Source: Mytilus trossulus
Lineage: Eukaryota; Mollusca; Bivalvia; Mytilida; Mytilidae
Length of the DNA: 64,000 nucleotides
Reading direction: 5' to 3'
Assembly (NCBI RefSeq): GCF_036588685.1
Contig: NC_086386.1
Coordinates: 23,084,931 to 23,148,930 of the forward strand
The notes beneath the pieces were generated by a model. The model searched no databases and was not told the DNA's origin. It saw only the letters and a program-made list of their open reading frames with translations. Position numbers and translations under genes: made by a program. Below, piece by piece: positions 17,778-30,083 of this stretch; within the stretch, counting starts at the first letter, position 1, and every line of letters begins with the position of its first letter.

Positions 17778-18478
17778 ACCTATAAAACTGATCAACATAC
17801 TAAAAATACATAATCAGGACCACTTTAGTCCTCCTAAACTGACAATGATGTGAGCACCTAAGATAATAGTTTTATTCAAAATTAATATTTGCTGTGTTCT
17901 AAGGATTTTGTTGGTGTTAGTATTGTCACAATTTGCATATACATGTAATAATAAGAAACTATATACATGTATGCAAACATTCCATTAAATAGTTTCTTCT
18001 ATTTTGAAAATTTCATACATGTTTTAGTTGACCATACATGTATTTGTCTGTTGTCGAAGTCCATTACAATTATTTTAAAGTTTTGTGGTATGAGGAATGT
18101 AAAACTACCCTAATCCCCCTTTAACCAAAGGAGGACCAAAAGTAGATATTTTAAAAAGAATATTTTTCTTATGCAGTTTTCTGTGTTGCTTAACCGTGCA
18201 CTGTTTTGCAGTGAATTACTTCCTGGGAAGATTGATACCTTGTATCAAATTGTATTTTGGATTTCTATATCTTTTATGGACATCGTTCTTTATACATGTT
18301 ATACTCTTGCAAATATAGGTGTTGGAAAAAAATATTCATTTACCTTGGTTTGATGCCAAAAAAAAGTTCTAAGTATTGACAACTTTTTTGTTATTTATTT
18401 GAAATAATTTGTTTTATAGTCTAATATATTTGTCATTTTATGTACATATTTATACATTTTTATCATCATAACATAAAA

Positions 18479-18484
18479 AATAAA
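18479..18484 (+). terminator. Possible polyadenylation signal of SPATA4
   Basis: This is an AATAAA hexamer that I noticed 700 bp after the SPATA4 stop. Such a 3' UTR is plausible, but the assignment is weak. Confidence 0.3.
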
Positions 18485-18679
18485 AAGTAAAATTTTATAT
18501 GTTGTTTTAGTTACTTAGTACAAGGACTTATATAGACTTATATGTGTCCCTGCTTAGTATCTCCCTTTATTGATAAATTTGCACATTACATTACACAAAC
18601 TAACTTCATTTGTAAAATTTTAAATTGCTGATCAGATAAAAGATGCAAATTCTTGTCTTTTTAATATGTCAGTCACATC

Positions 18680-18860
18680 TGTGAGGGGGGGGGGCAATAG
18701 GGGGTCAATATGCTAACAACACCTCAATAAACAGTTAACAAAAAATGCAAAAATGCTGAAAATAGTTAACAGCTTAAATCGATCTCAGATAACAGTTAAC
18801 AACACCTTGAAAAGGGCTAAAACAGGTTAACACAAAAAGGTATGCCCCCCCCCCCTAATC
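18680..18860. repeat. GTTAAC-rich repeat bounded by homopolymer G/C
   Basis: The segment between a G-run (about 18682-18695) and a C-run (about 18844-18856) holds five copies of CAGTTAAC, AGGTTAAC or similar, spaced about 30-45 bp. The same family occurs in the opposite orientation at about 46120-46290, again ending in a C-rich tract. Confidence 0.65.
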
Positions 18861-19249
18861 TGTCTGGTCCTGACTCCTAAATGTGTCAGAACCTATGTTA
18901 ATTAAATGTTAACAAAAATATTAGTACATTAAAAAGAGACAATAAGAATCACTGACAGACTACTCTATGACCACAAGTGTGAGAGAAAAACAGAAATGAT
19001 AAGGATAAAAAAATATATTAAACAGAACACTTATCTTGAGCATCATAAACCACACCAAAAATAAAATGATACACCATTTGCCCAGGGAGAGTAAGCATAA
19101 CTTGTTAAACTAGTGGAACAGTCCACAGTAGTTATAGAAATTATAAAAATAGTTGGACCAAAATATTACTTTCTAAAGGAAAAAAGCTTTTCAGCTCATT
19201 ATCAAATCATTATTGACTAGAGAAAATTGCATTTAGTTGTCTACTTATG

Positions 19250-19420
19250 ATGGTAGAGGTTGGATTGGCGAATCCAGGTGAGGTTCCAGGGTTGGAACCA
19301 CCCCTTTTTTTTGGCTGATTAATGCATTTGAATGGGAACATATAATTGGAACCTCCCCTTTGTCCTGGGTTGGGAACCCCCCTTTTTAAAATGGCTAAAT
19401 CCGCCCCTGGGTTTGAGGGG
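19250..19420. repeat. GGTTGGAACCNCCCC low-complexity repeat
   Basis: Three degenerate copies of a ~60-bp unit, GG(T)TTGGAACC-CCCCTTTTT, on a T/C-rich background. No coding signal. Confidence 0.5.
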
Positions 19421-19671
19421 GGAAAGGGGGTATCCACTAACAGCAAAACAGCAAATTGATTGAGCTTAAAATAAACAAATGACAATAAACTCGTCATAGA
19501 TACCATCATACCTGGATTGAAATTTTATATATACGGCAGACGCACGTTTCTCCTACACACTGCTCTTCAGTGACGCTCAAATCAAAAACATGTTAAAAAG
19601 GCCAAAATGGGTGACAGCAAGATGAAAATTACATAAATCATGGAAGTATAATTATATTCAATAAAATACTT

Positions 19672-19730
19672 CCATAGATATAGGAAGATGTGGTGTGAGT
19701 GCCAATGAGACAACTCTCCATCCATGCATA
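19672..19730 (-). repeat. Copy of the GCCAATGAGACAACTCTCC repeat
   Basis: It is nearly identical over about 50 bp to the copy at 16863 (ATAGATATAGGAAGATGTGG and onward). The fragment is truncated after CTCTCCATCC. Confidence 0.8.
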
Positions 19731-20089
19731 AATAAAAAAATGGATGAAAAATGAATGAATTGATGCCCAATTTGAATGTATTTTGCCAGCAGCAGCATAT
19801 CTATTTTGGACAGTCAAATATCCACTTTTTTTTATATGGGACGAGCTCTGACATCCCACGGCCCCAGCTTGTCTTGAAAAACAGTGGTAAGACTTAAAAG
19901 AGTAATCTAGGAACTAAATATAAACCTAAGAAGATTTAGTATGAAGGTTAAAATGAGAAAGCTCCCCTTAAAAGACCAACAGAAATAGAAAAAATAATAT
20001 AATGGAAATGCAGAGAGTTCTCTCAAAAGACAAAAAACCTAACTGTTAAAAAAATTGTAAGGGTTCCACAGAACCAAGTGTCTCGCCTA

Positions 20090-20850
20090 CACTTCTTGCT
20101 GTTAATCACAGGCTTAACAAAAATAAGGGGGAAAAATATTCCTCTTGATACTATCTTTTGATTGTATGAAGCTTCTGTCCAAGTTTGGTAAAAATCCAGG
20201 ATAGTTTATGAATCTAATAAATGTTTTAAAAACTGCAGGCTGAAGGTAATGTTAACTGGAAGAAAAGCTAAGTCCATTAATAAGTAAAATACAGATACAC
20301 AGTTACAACATTTTAACAAAATTTCCTTCTTGTTACTAGCTTTTGATCTTAAACAAGATTGGTACAAATCCAAAATAGTATGAGAAAGTTAAAAAAAAAT
20401 TAAAACTTTAACCACAGAGTGAATGTGTTGTTTCCTGACAGAAAAACTAAGTCCATCTATAAGTAAAATACAGAAAAAACGAATTTATTTTTTTACAAGA
20501 TTTACATCTAGATACTATCTTATGATCATAGACAAGCTTCTGTTCTAGTTTGGTACAAATCCGGGATAATCAAAAAAAGAAATTTTATAAAACTTTAACC
20601 ACAGAGTGAATGTAATGTTTCCTGGCATAAAAAAAAAACTAAGTCCATTTATAAGTAAATACGGAAAAAAGGGAATTTATTTTTTTACAAGATTTACAAG
20701 ATTTACATCTAGATACTCTCTGATGTCCATAAAGTTTGAACAAGCTTCTGTCCCAGTTTGGTAGAAATCCAGTATAGTTTAAATTTCAAAAAATTTAACC
20801 ACAGAGTGAATATTTGTGGACGAATTGTAGAGTCGGTATGTCTCGCTTTT
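20090..20850. repeat. ~175-200-bp tandem repeat, four copies
   Basis: Blocks ACTAAGTCCATTTATAAGTA, AGATACTATCTT and CAAGCTTCTGT-C-AGTTTGG, plus ACTTTAACCACAGAGTGAA, recur at spacings of roughly 175-200 bp. A single copy in the opposite orientation occupies about 63535-63720. The surrounding 18.9-21.5 kb is otherwise without recognised genes. Confidence 0.8.
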
Positions 20851-21554
20851 TCGACTAATGTCGAAGGCTCAACAATAAAAAAGCATACACTCACATTCTG
20901 CTGCATCCACACATCACGAATATCATTGCAGTAAATATCAAAATAAGAAGATGTGGTATATATGATTGATAATGAGACAACTATCAACTCTCCGTTAGAA
21001 GAAATAAAAAAATAAACGAAAATGTAATATTTATTGAAAACTTAAGAGATTCCAAATATAATTCCTGAAGGCTCAACAAGTTACAAGCAACTATCTTCTT
21101 TAGATGTCAATTTCAATCAGTTTTCCGTAAGTTTCTTTTGTCTGTTGAATATGTATAATTTTATATACATATACATACACACATATTGTTGTCAATATTA
21201 TTGATTTTATGTGACTGTCATAAAAGTTAAAGGTTTAGCTAACAATAAAACTAGGTTAATCCACTATGTTCTACATAAAAATGCCAATATATGAAAGTTG
21301 TTTTCCATTCGTATTATGTGTTTAGTCATTTTGATTTTGCTATTTGATCAGGGACTTTCCGTTTTGAATTTTCCTTGGAGTTCGGTATTTATACATGTAT
21401 ATTAAATATGAATTGCTATATTTCTGTTAAACTTGATGAATTAATTTTCCAATTCAAAAGGAGAATAATTTATGTATTTGTCTAAATAAAAGAGTGTTTA
21501 CTCTAAAATAGCTACTTGTGGTTCATTTCTGTTGGGTTAATAAAACATATTAAG

Positions 21555-22869
21555 CTAATGCATTTCTTTAACATAGCAAATGAGTTCCTTGACGTCTCCA
21601 GTATTCTTGAAAAGAACTTCTCCATTAACTTCATACTCTTCGTTTTTAAACCTATGAATTATTTCAAACTGTAAGTTCTCAAATATTTTCTGCGATGCAT
21701 GTGCAGACCCTTCTCCGTGGAAATAAACAGGCGTTGATCCCAATTCTTTAGCAAAAGCTAGAGCCGCCTTTAAAACAGTAGTTGCTAATTCTTTTCCTCT
21801 ATGCTCTCTGTGTGTACCGAGGAAAGCAATGTTTACACATTTGTTACATTTAAAGCGTTTATAAACGTCCATGTCATTCTGTCTATGCCTCATATATTCC
21901 ATTATCAGAGCAAATTTCTTATGTGCTAGTTTCACTTCTGGCATTCCATCATATTCTAAGACAAGTCCCGCCAATGCTAGGATTTCATTTGTTCGGTTAT
22001 GAACCACGATAACTGAGAGATTTTCTTTCAGAATTTCTAAAAGGTCTTTCCTCAAATCCTCATCAAATTTCAGACCAATAGATTTAGATAACGTTTCGTT
22101 AGGGAAAAAATGTTCTCCAAGAAATTCGACTAACTCATGTGCACGTGCTACAGTTGACAATTCAATGTGCGCGTCCTTTATTTCAATCGATTTGTTGACT
22201 CTGTCAAGCACCTGAAAGCAATGAATTTCGGTAAAAGTTGATGACATTTTACATTAACATGAGTCAAATTCTTACATTACATTCATTACATACTAAAAAG
22301 TATATCCAAATCACAATAGTCTAAAATAAACAATATACAAGCCGTAGGCTTGGGCTCGATAATATGGATCATTCTAAAAAGTATATCCAAATCACAATAG
22401 TCTAAAATAAACAATATACAAGGCTTGGGCTCGATAATATGGATCTTCGTTTCGTGGTTTGTTTGTTTTTTTGTCTCAGCAGACTGCTGACGGTCAGTGA
22501 AGCGATATAAACAGAAAAAAAGATATGAAAAGATAGCGAACTCGAGCAATTGTATATTTCTATATTTGTTTAATGTCATATTGTATCAAAACAAAAACAA
22601 AATAACTCTTAAATCTAGATGAATTTAGATACTCTTTTAAATGCACCAACTTGTTTTTAAATTTCAATATTGTAATTAACAAAATGTTGGTAAATCTACG
22701 CAACACTTCATATTCCTTCACATTGCCATTTAAATTTCATTTCCCCTTAAAACAAATGACACAAGTTACAAAAATATTGATTTTTTTTTTAAATAAAACT
22801 GTAAAAGCAAACCTCTTCCAACTCCTTTCTTGGCTTTAAACAGGTTTTCCATGCATCACTGTGTGCCAT
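21555..22869 (-). CDS. GNAT N-acetyltransferase, arylalkylamine N-acetyltransferase-like
   Basis: Two exons on the minus strand: 22869-22813 (19 codons from ATG) and 22211-21555 (stop TAG). They join in phase 0 across a GT-AG intron and give 237 aa. A continuous frame could start at 22247, but TTGCTTTCAG just before 22211 is a good acceptor and the upstream exon supplies a sensible start (MAHSDAWKTCLKPRKELEE). Residues about 145-162 form GNAT motif A, the acetyl-CoA pyrophosphate-binding loop, ending HREHRGKELA; the usual second glycine is replaced by Glu. The early segment HFFPNETLSKSIGL resembles invertebrate AANAT/dopamine N-acetyltransferase-like proteins, so the likely role is acetyl transfer from acetyl-CoA to an amine. 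The substrate cannot be deduced. No signal peptide or membrane segment is seen. Confidence 0.85.
22294..22445. repeat. ~80-bp tandem duplication in the acetyltransferase intron
   Basis: CTAAAAAGTATATCCAAATC through GGGCTCGATAATATGGATC occurs twice in direct succession. The first copy has an extra CCGTAGG; otherwise the two are almost identical, so the duplication is recent. Confidence 0.9.
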
Positions 22870-23244
22870 TTTGGAAAAGAGAGGCGGACCGTCGTGTAGA
22901 AGAACAAATTATTCACAGGCTTACACCTACCTGTTTGCACTCTATAAGGTACAAATATAATCAAATATGCACTAATTTTTATGTTAGAATGTGTTTTAAA
23001 TTTACCTATTTTATTGTGTAGCAGAAAAACGAGTCGGGTGATCCCATTTTTCTTTTTTCTTATTTCAAAGCAGATAATTAAAGCTAACTTCTCATATTTC
23101 ATCTTAAATTTCAATAGTGTAGTTATCTTTTTGTCACACAAACTTATGTTTTCAATACATATTTATACAAAATCTGACTATTTTGCACAACTTGTTGCAT
23201 GAAACAAAGCCCGGCAGCCCATACTTTTTATGATATTTTTTTTA

Positions 23245-24330
23245 AAATTGTAATTGTAATAAGTTTATTGCAAATCAGCATATAATATAATGCTATAGCA
23301 TCAACAACATATATAATATAGTAAGCGACATAATATAAATGAAAACAGAAAGCAAAATAATAACACAAAAAAAACCAAAAAAAAACAACACCACATATTA
23401 AACAGATAGTACCATATATAATCTACTTTATCAGTTGTGACCGTAGTTTCCAGTTTTCATTTAACAAACAACAAAGTTTTAATACCAAAGTCCTTGAACT
23501 TGTTTGAATAAGTGATAAACATTTTGACATATTAGGCCAAGAACAATAATATTTAGGCAAAAATCTTAAACGCAGATGTCTATAGGCTGGACAAATCATT
23601 ACAAAATGATATTCATTTTCAATATCTTTCATATTGCAACATTGACAAAGTCTTTCATTACGAGGCACATTATTATATCGTCCAGTTTCAATGTTGAGTT
23701 TAAGTGAACCACATCTAAGTTGTGCTAAGAGTTTAACATTGACATCAAGAAGTAAATATTTTTCTAAACAAAAGTCAATTTTGAACATTTTCAAAATATC
23801 CAATTTTTCACAATCGAACATACTAGAACGCCAGTTTTGTATAAACTGATCATAGAGGCGTAGTTTCAAAACATCATATGAAAAAAAAACATTTTCTTGG
23901 TTATACCATAAAAAATTATAACCAAGATCAGTTAACAAGGTACGAACATTTGACGCCCAGTTTGTTTTACCATTCTCAGCATCATTAACCAACATTTTAT
24001 ATACATCAAATACAATAGGAGGTTTCTTGGTAACAATTTTCAACCAATATTTAAGTATTCTTTGTTTTCTAATAATATACATCTGAGACTACTATAACAC
24101 GTTATAGTAGTCTCAGTATACATTGGGAAATGTCCAAGTTCACCGATAACAGCACAAATAGGTGAATTTTTACCAACTTTAAGTACAAATCTACAAAATT
24201 TATTATGAACCTGTTCAATGTCCTTGGCATGATGAAACCCCCATATCTCAGAACCGTAGCTTAAGATCGATCCAACAAGACTATCGAACATTTCACATTT
24301 CTGTTGAGTTGATATGTACAGCATGCCTGA
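23245..24330 (-). pseudogene. 5'-truncated LINE (non-LTR retrotransposon) C-terminal region, interrupted
   Basis: Minus-strand frames at about 24324-24100 and 24082-23423 together match the C-terminal part of a non-LTR reverse transcriptase polyprotein. The thumb-side segment holds ILSYGSEIWGFH and FCRFVLKVGKNSP; the downstream part holds RILKYWLKI and, late, a Cys/His cluster (CQCC...H...C). The catalytic palm domain is missing, as in a typical 5' truncation. The 3' end (about 23245) finishes in TTACAATTACAATTTTAAAA. The frame is split by a 34-bp palindrome plus 7-bp duplication at 24076-24123; leaving out those 41 bp makes the two frames continuous. It is not functional as it stands. Confidence 0.85.
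24076..24123. mobile_element. 34-bp palindromic micro-insertion with 7-bp target duplication (copy 1)
   Basis: The palindrome occupies 24083-24116: a 16-nt arm (CTGAGACTACTATAAC), AC, and the exact complementary arm. It is flanked by the direct repeat TATACAT at 24076-24082 and 24117-24123. It lies inside the LINE frame. A second member of the family is at 56689-56735. Confidence 0.85.
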
Positions 24331-24939
24331 TATAAACTACATTTTGACAATTTTTATAACAAATCATCGGATTTTTATGACGTAATTTAGTAATTATACA
24401 TGTACATTTGAAATTCTATTTGGTTGTGAACACAATGAAACTGAAGCATGTCATGATATTTAAATATTTTATTTGCTCAAATATGCAAAAGGGACGAGTC
24501 TTCTCCAATGGACTATTTATGATAGAATATTTACAAAGCATGCATTCAAACAACATAAACTATTTAAATATTATATATGTGACAGCATGGAAGTATAATA
24601 AAATTTTGATATAATGCTTCTATGGTCACGGACACCGGTTTCTTAAGATAGCTAAATATGGAAGTTTTAACGAACTTGACTGGCTATAAAGCCCTCGCAC
24701 GGTCGGTTAAGGTAGCATAGGTGTCTTCCTCCAACTTGGATTTTGATATAGTAGATAACAATCGGTCTAGATCTTTAATAAAATGGGCAAATTTTGAGAT
24801 TAGTATGTAATTCATATGTTAGACTATTCGTGTTAATATAGAAAACTATTTCTTTTATCAAATTTACGGGGGTGTTTAACAAAAATACAGTATATTATTG
24901 TTGTCGTCCGAAGACACATTGGTTTCCGGACAATAACTT

Positions 24940-25460
24940 TAGTTGAATAAATAGATCTTTGTGTTTTTTTCAGAAAGTTCACACAAAAGGAAGGTTTGGA
25001 TTTGGGGACGATGGTCTCAACCGTTTAGGAATACGGGGTCCAACAGGGGCCCAAACAAGCATTTTTCTAGTTTCAGGATATATAAATTACTCAAATATAG
25101 AAATATTTTGATTGGTCTAAAATTGTACAACAATGTTTAATACAACTAGTAGAATTTTGGGATTAATTATAGGGGTTATGGGGCCAACAGGTAATGAATT
25201 AAGGGCCACAAGGGGCCCAAAACCAGCATTTTTCTCGTTTCCAGGCACTAACTTGTGTGCAAGTGTATGGGTCGATTTCTCTGAAATTGTACCACAATCT
25301 TCCAGATGACAAAGGGAAGGCTGGGATTGGGTTTGGGGATATTTGTCCAAACATGTAGCAATAAGGGGCCAAAAAAAGACCAAAAGAAGCAATTTTTTTT
25401 TTATGGTTTTCATATTTTTTTCCAAATTTTTTCAAATTTCAAATCTTTGAAAATTTTCAA
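24940..25460. repeat. Degenerate GGGGCCAACAGGGGCCCAAA repeat
   Basis: Three diverged copies of a ~150-160-bp unit containing GTTTAGGAATA-GGGG-CCAA, AGGGGCCCAAA-AAGCATTTTTC. It is the same family as the better-preserved array at 34690-35240. The open frames here are accidental. Confidence 0.65.
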
Positions 25461-25842
25461 GATGAAATATTCAATTGCACACTGTGACAGTATTGGGCAA
25501 AGGATTTGTAAGATCTTTGACCACATTTATTTTGTGTCAGAAACCTATATTATGTCAAAAATTTTATCACAATCCAAATTCAGACAAAATTTGCCCGAAA
25601 TGTTTAGGGTTTTACCTCTGCGGTTGTATCAGGCTGTGCTCAGCGAAGCATTTTATTTCTTTTTCTTATCTGAAAGCATATTATTAGAGCTATCTTCTAA
25701 TATTTTATCTTAAAATTCTATGGTGATATTTTCTCTTTATCTAGTTTTTTATATAGACCGTTGCTTTTCCGGAATGAATGGTTTTACACTAGTAATTTTG
25801 GAGCCCTTTATTGCTTGTTATTCGGTGTGAGCTAAGGCTCCG

Positions 25843-25945
25843 GGTTGAAGGCCGTTCATTGACCTTTAATGGTTTACTTTTATAAATTGTTATTTGGATG
25901 GAGAGTTGTCTCATTGGCACTTACACCACATCTTCTTATATCTGT
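25843..25945 (+). repeat. Copy of the CTCATTGGCAC...CCACATCTTC repeat
   Basis: Contains GAAGGCCGTTCATTGACCTT and GGAGAGTTGTCTCATTGGCA, then CACCACATCTTCTTATATCT: the plus-orientation form of the family at 16863-16985. Confidence 0.75.
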
Positions 25946-26583
25946 ATGAAATTTCCTAGTAAATCTGTATCTAATGTCTATAAGGAACACTTTGGTACTA
26001 GAAATGGCTTAATTCGAATAATAAATGTCTGTGATGATATATGCATATGATATTTGGTTAAATTGAACTATTATTCAATATATGGGATTTTGTTTTGCCT
26101 GGACCCCCTGAGGAGTTCACGTACGTCTATATCTTACTCAAATAGGGAATGTGTCAAAGAGAAAACAACCTGACCTCAACAGCAAAAGAAATCCAGCCGA
26201 AGGTCATCAATGGGTTTTCAACAAAGCTAGAAAATCCTGCATCCGGAGGCGAAAGCTTCAGTTGCCCCCTTAAAAAATATGTACTATCTTAGTAAAAATT
26301 TAAGTCACAATAAAATTCATTACTTGCTCTGTCAGAAATTAAAGAAATTGATCCGTTGGAAACTGCGTGCATAGTGTATGTTAAAATATATTCCCTTATT
26401 CAGAAGTAACATTAAGTTGGTTTTTTTTGCATCGATCTTTGTCGGCTTTTTCGGGGGGAGATTTAAATGACTGTGAATTATAATGTTAGTGTCGCGCCTA
26501 TTTTACTTTGGGAAATTAGTAAATTAGAAAATGTGGGGAATTAAGAGCTACAACATCTAAACAAAAATATAGGAAAATAATCG

Positions 26584-26589
26584 TTTATT
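26584..26589 (-). terminator. Possible polyadenylation signal overlapping a stop codon
   Basis: Read on the minus strand, AATAAA begins in the TAA stop of the 305-aa frame (TAAATAAA, 26591-26584). It could be functional or an accident of AT-rich sequence. Confidence 0.3.
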
Positions 26590-27506
26590 TAATTTTTTTC
26601 TGCCATAAATTTTATTTTCCATGTAACGAATTTGTCCAACGATTTCAGTTTTCGTCTATAAACACCGCTTAAATCTATTGGTCCACAAAAGGAACCTTCG
26701 TTAATAATAATAAGAACGAAATTTCTGTTAGTTATTCCATCGTTTTCTATATGCGCACCATGAATTTCTATCTTTCTAGTAGTGGCATGGGAAAGAACTG
26801 CATTGCAACACTTATAAACCTCGGTTTGATCTGACTTTTCCGACTCTATCTTCTCTGTAACTTTAACAGATTGCCCATTTCGGTTTTTTGAAAACTCTAC
26901 AAGAATGTATCTGTTTGAATCAGCAAGCCGTTCAACCTCTAAACTGTCGTATTTCTTTTCACAGTCAAAAGTTGGTTTTAATTTAAAAGTTCCACGAGAA
27001 AATCCTACCAAAAAGTCTGGAATTCCTGAAACGGGTTCTTGATATATTTCCTGAAGTCTGATTCTGTTTTGAACTCGCTGTGGTGTTTTGAAGTCTTTAA
27101 TGATTTTCCTCGATCGTTTAACTATACTGCGAACGGCTGTAATAGTTTTCTTCCTTTCATCAAGACGTCTGTCTTCCTCTTCTCTAATAATGGTGGTACT
27201 AACAGTTGAAATGGCAGCATTAGGAAGGGATGGGTGACGGTGACACTGCTCAAGATATTTTAATTTAAAATCTATATAACCAGCACTTATCGTATTGTTT
27301 GCAATCTCTTCGGTCATCAAAGTTTCTGCTTTCTCGTCTGGAAGGCATCGATGGCGGAAACTCCAACGGCGGACACCATCAAGTATGTGCATGTCTTCAC
27401 TTTCCTTGGATTTGTCACTTGCAACACTATGATTTGACCATGTAGTATGATCACTTGACCGTTTGGTCCTATCTGTTAGTCTAGTAAAGAAAGATTTCAT
27501 CATCAT
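26589..27506 (-). CDS. Hypothetical protein, 305 aa, single exon
   Basis: An uninterrupted frame on the minus strand, long for this AT-rich DNA and with balanced codon use, so probably a real gene. I do not recognise the family. The N-terminus (about 1-50) is Ser/Thr/Asp-rich. Residues about 105-150 are strongly basic and probably helical (EEEDRRLDERKK, IVKRSRKIIKDF). The second half (from about 165) has mixed hydrophobic/polar character that looks like a folded beta-rich domain (RYILVEFSKN, NRNFVLIIINEGSFCGPIDL). There is no signal peptide, transmembrane segment or zinc finger. The start could be any of three consecutive ATGs; a 5' exon upstream of 27506 is possible. Lineage-restricted protein is my best guess. 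Confidence 0.6.
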   Translation of the reverse strand: MMMKSFFTRLTDRTKRSSDHTTWSNHSVASDKSKESEDMHILDGVRRWSFRHRCLPDEKAETLMTEEIANNTISAGYIDFKLKYLEQCHRHPSLPNAAISTVSTTIIREEEDRRLDERKKTITAVRSIVKRSRKIIKDFKTPQRVQNRIRLQEIYQEPVSGIPDFLVGFSRGTFKLKPTFDCEKKYDSLEVERLADSNRYILVEFSKNRNGQSVKVTEKIESEKSDQTEVYKCCNAVLSHATTRKIEIHGAHIENDGITNRNFVLIIINEGSFCGPIDLSGVYRRKLKSLDKFVTWKIKFMAEKN

Positions 27507-27539
27507 GATCGAACTTTGTCCCTACAAATGCTAAAACTT

Positions 27540-30080
27540 ACTTGAATATATTCCCGAAATGCTATTGCGGAGCTTGGAGCGGCTTTGTGACGTTGTGTCG
27601 TTATCTCGTTTGTGAATATATTTTTTACGTAAAGTAATGCGTGTAATGGGTTATGTTTGATTGGTGTCGTGAATAATAAAGTAATGCAACTTAAAGATGA
27701 CTACTAGATACCGTTCTTTTTTATATTAACTTAACTTTTTCAACTAAGATGCATTTTTTTTTCACAATTCTAGAGAGTAAAAAACTTTTTATAATTTCTT
27801 GATGTTTTCCGCTTTATTCCATTTTATAGTAAAAATGTCATTTTTCAAGACGTCACTGTACAATATAATCATAGGTTCGTTATCTCGGCCCAATATACTG
27901 AGTGCCGGTAGATCACGGTTTATATGTAGATATCCGCTCACTTTTTCAATGGAAAATCAAACAAACTATGGTACATGGGTCCGTGTAACTTATCAATTCA
28001 AAGATTTAAAAAGTTTTGATACTAAAGAATAGCAACAATATAAGTCTTTATATCGGCCAAATGTCGAAAGAAAGTATACCTGTAAAATCAGATGGCATCG
28101 GTGCCTTGAATATAGAGCTGTTATGTGTGAATCCTTAGTTAATATCACCTGAACTTAATCCATTTACCCCTCTGCCATATATCGGTTTCACAAACTACCG
28201 TACAACTAAAACTGATGGTCATATATACATATCATGAAATTTCATTAAGTTTTAAGTAAAAGATTTCAAAAACCTTTTTTTATCATTCTCAGTTTCACTT
28301 TATATAAAAATGGAGCTCCATTTATGATAACTTCGGGCTTTTTTTATATCACTCCACGCGTTGGCTTAATTTTCCAATGCCCCTATAGTATAGAAAAGTC
28401 CCTGTATTCAGGTGCCAATATTATTTTGAAAACTGGGGACATTGGACAATTAATGGTATGGGAGTCTAAAATAAAAATGATAGAATTTGTTCATACTTTG
28501 CCAAAATGTAGTATCTTGATAAATGTCGAAAAATATAATAAAAATGATGGGTCACCTGGCATTTTCTCAAGCTACAGGACGGGACAAAATGACACATTTT
28601 GTATGGATTATACAAGAAAAATCACCATTTTGTGATTAGAAACTAAACACAATGATAAAATTGTTAAATACTTCAGGAAAAGATAGATTTCAGACACTGC
28701 TTTGAGAATATCAAAAGAAAAGATAGGGTCACCGCTCGTTTTTCCGGCTAAAATACAAAATAGGAAAACTCCATGTAGAATCCTTCAGAAAATTCACTGT
28801 TTAGAGTTATCTCCCCTTAAAATGGCAATTTAAAAAAAAAAACAAAAAAAAAAAACGAAAAACAACCAAAAATAATTAACATTTGCACAAATATTAATAT
28901 TTATAAGTTATATTCTTATAAATTTGTTCTTATAAGGGTCTTATAAATGAAAATTCACATTAACTATCTGCTTTCCTGCATCAAATTTTGCTAACTTGAT
29001 GGAAAATCTGGACCTTTGGTTCTCTGTTTTTTACAATCCAAGATGGAGGAAGACACCCATACCACCTTAAGAAGATCTGTTTGTACTATTAAAACTCTTG
29101 TTTCTGTGACATCGCTGTCGAAACCAGAGACATATATATATATATATATTATATCTTTCACGGAACTCATTCGTAACTACATGGAATACGTTTTTTTTTT
29201 AATGATTTTGTTGACCTTGACAGTGCAGAAAATCAACCAATGAAAAGTTCGTATTAGTGGAGGTGTGTTCAGTTTTGTCAACAAAATCATCGTGTCAGAT
29301 AAATGAATTTTAAAATTGAATTGACTAATTGAAATTGTCATAAAACGAAAAGTATGTAAAACAAAGATCAAGGGTTTGCATATGTACTTTTTTGCCATTT
29401 GCATTTTGCATTCCTCGCCGAATCATTAAAAAATAAGTTGACCCTGATTATCTCAAAGGTTATAAACTCCGTTACACATGTATGTGTCAGTATAATTTTT
29501 AACAAAACATCGTCATTGAGGCATGCGTCAGAGTCTCTTTGTGCTGTCTTAATATTGAGTTTAAAAAGCACATTACAATTTGCCTTTGTGGATGGTTTGA
29601 CTTGTTTAATATGTCTGGAATAATTTTTTTCTGAAGTCCTAATGATAGTAATAACAGAGACGATATGTGTATATATATGTCTCTGGTAATAATTATGCTA
29701 TGATAAATGGTATAAGTCATAATATAAACACAACAATATAGGAAGCCCTTTCAAAAAATGTAAACTAAGGGTTAACAATAGCTTATACAGACTAATAAGA
29801 ACAAATATGAACTGATACAACTAAATTTGACCAGTTTGAACTGGAATTGTCAAGCATCAAATTAAAACCTACAAAAGCTATTAAAGCTTATTTTCAGTCA
29901 TGAGAAGCACTTTTGCTATATACATACAACTTGATTGACATTGGATAACTATTACTTTGGCTTTTTGTGACTTTCCTTGCAAGCAGGTAAAACAGCATCT
30001 CTGTATAGTAAATTTATTCATATTTTTTTTCAATTTATATTTTGTATATAAACTTTATGGTTCGATCAAGGGACATAATT
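27540..30080. other. Intergenic, no gene recognised
   Basis: AT-rich sequence with short accidental open frames on both strands, a (TA)n run near 29131-29150, and A-runs near 28830-28870. I see no exon with recognisable similarity. Confidence 0.5.
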
Positions 30081-30083
30081 CAT

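Noticed and set aside
22212-22247. Start of the acetyltransferase at the upstream in-frame ATG (22247)
   Set aside because: This stretch reads as a polypyrimidine-AG acceptor, and a better start exon exists at 22869-22813.
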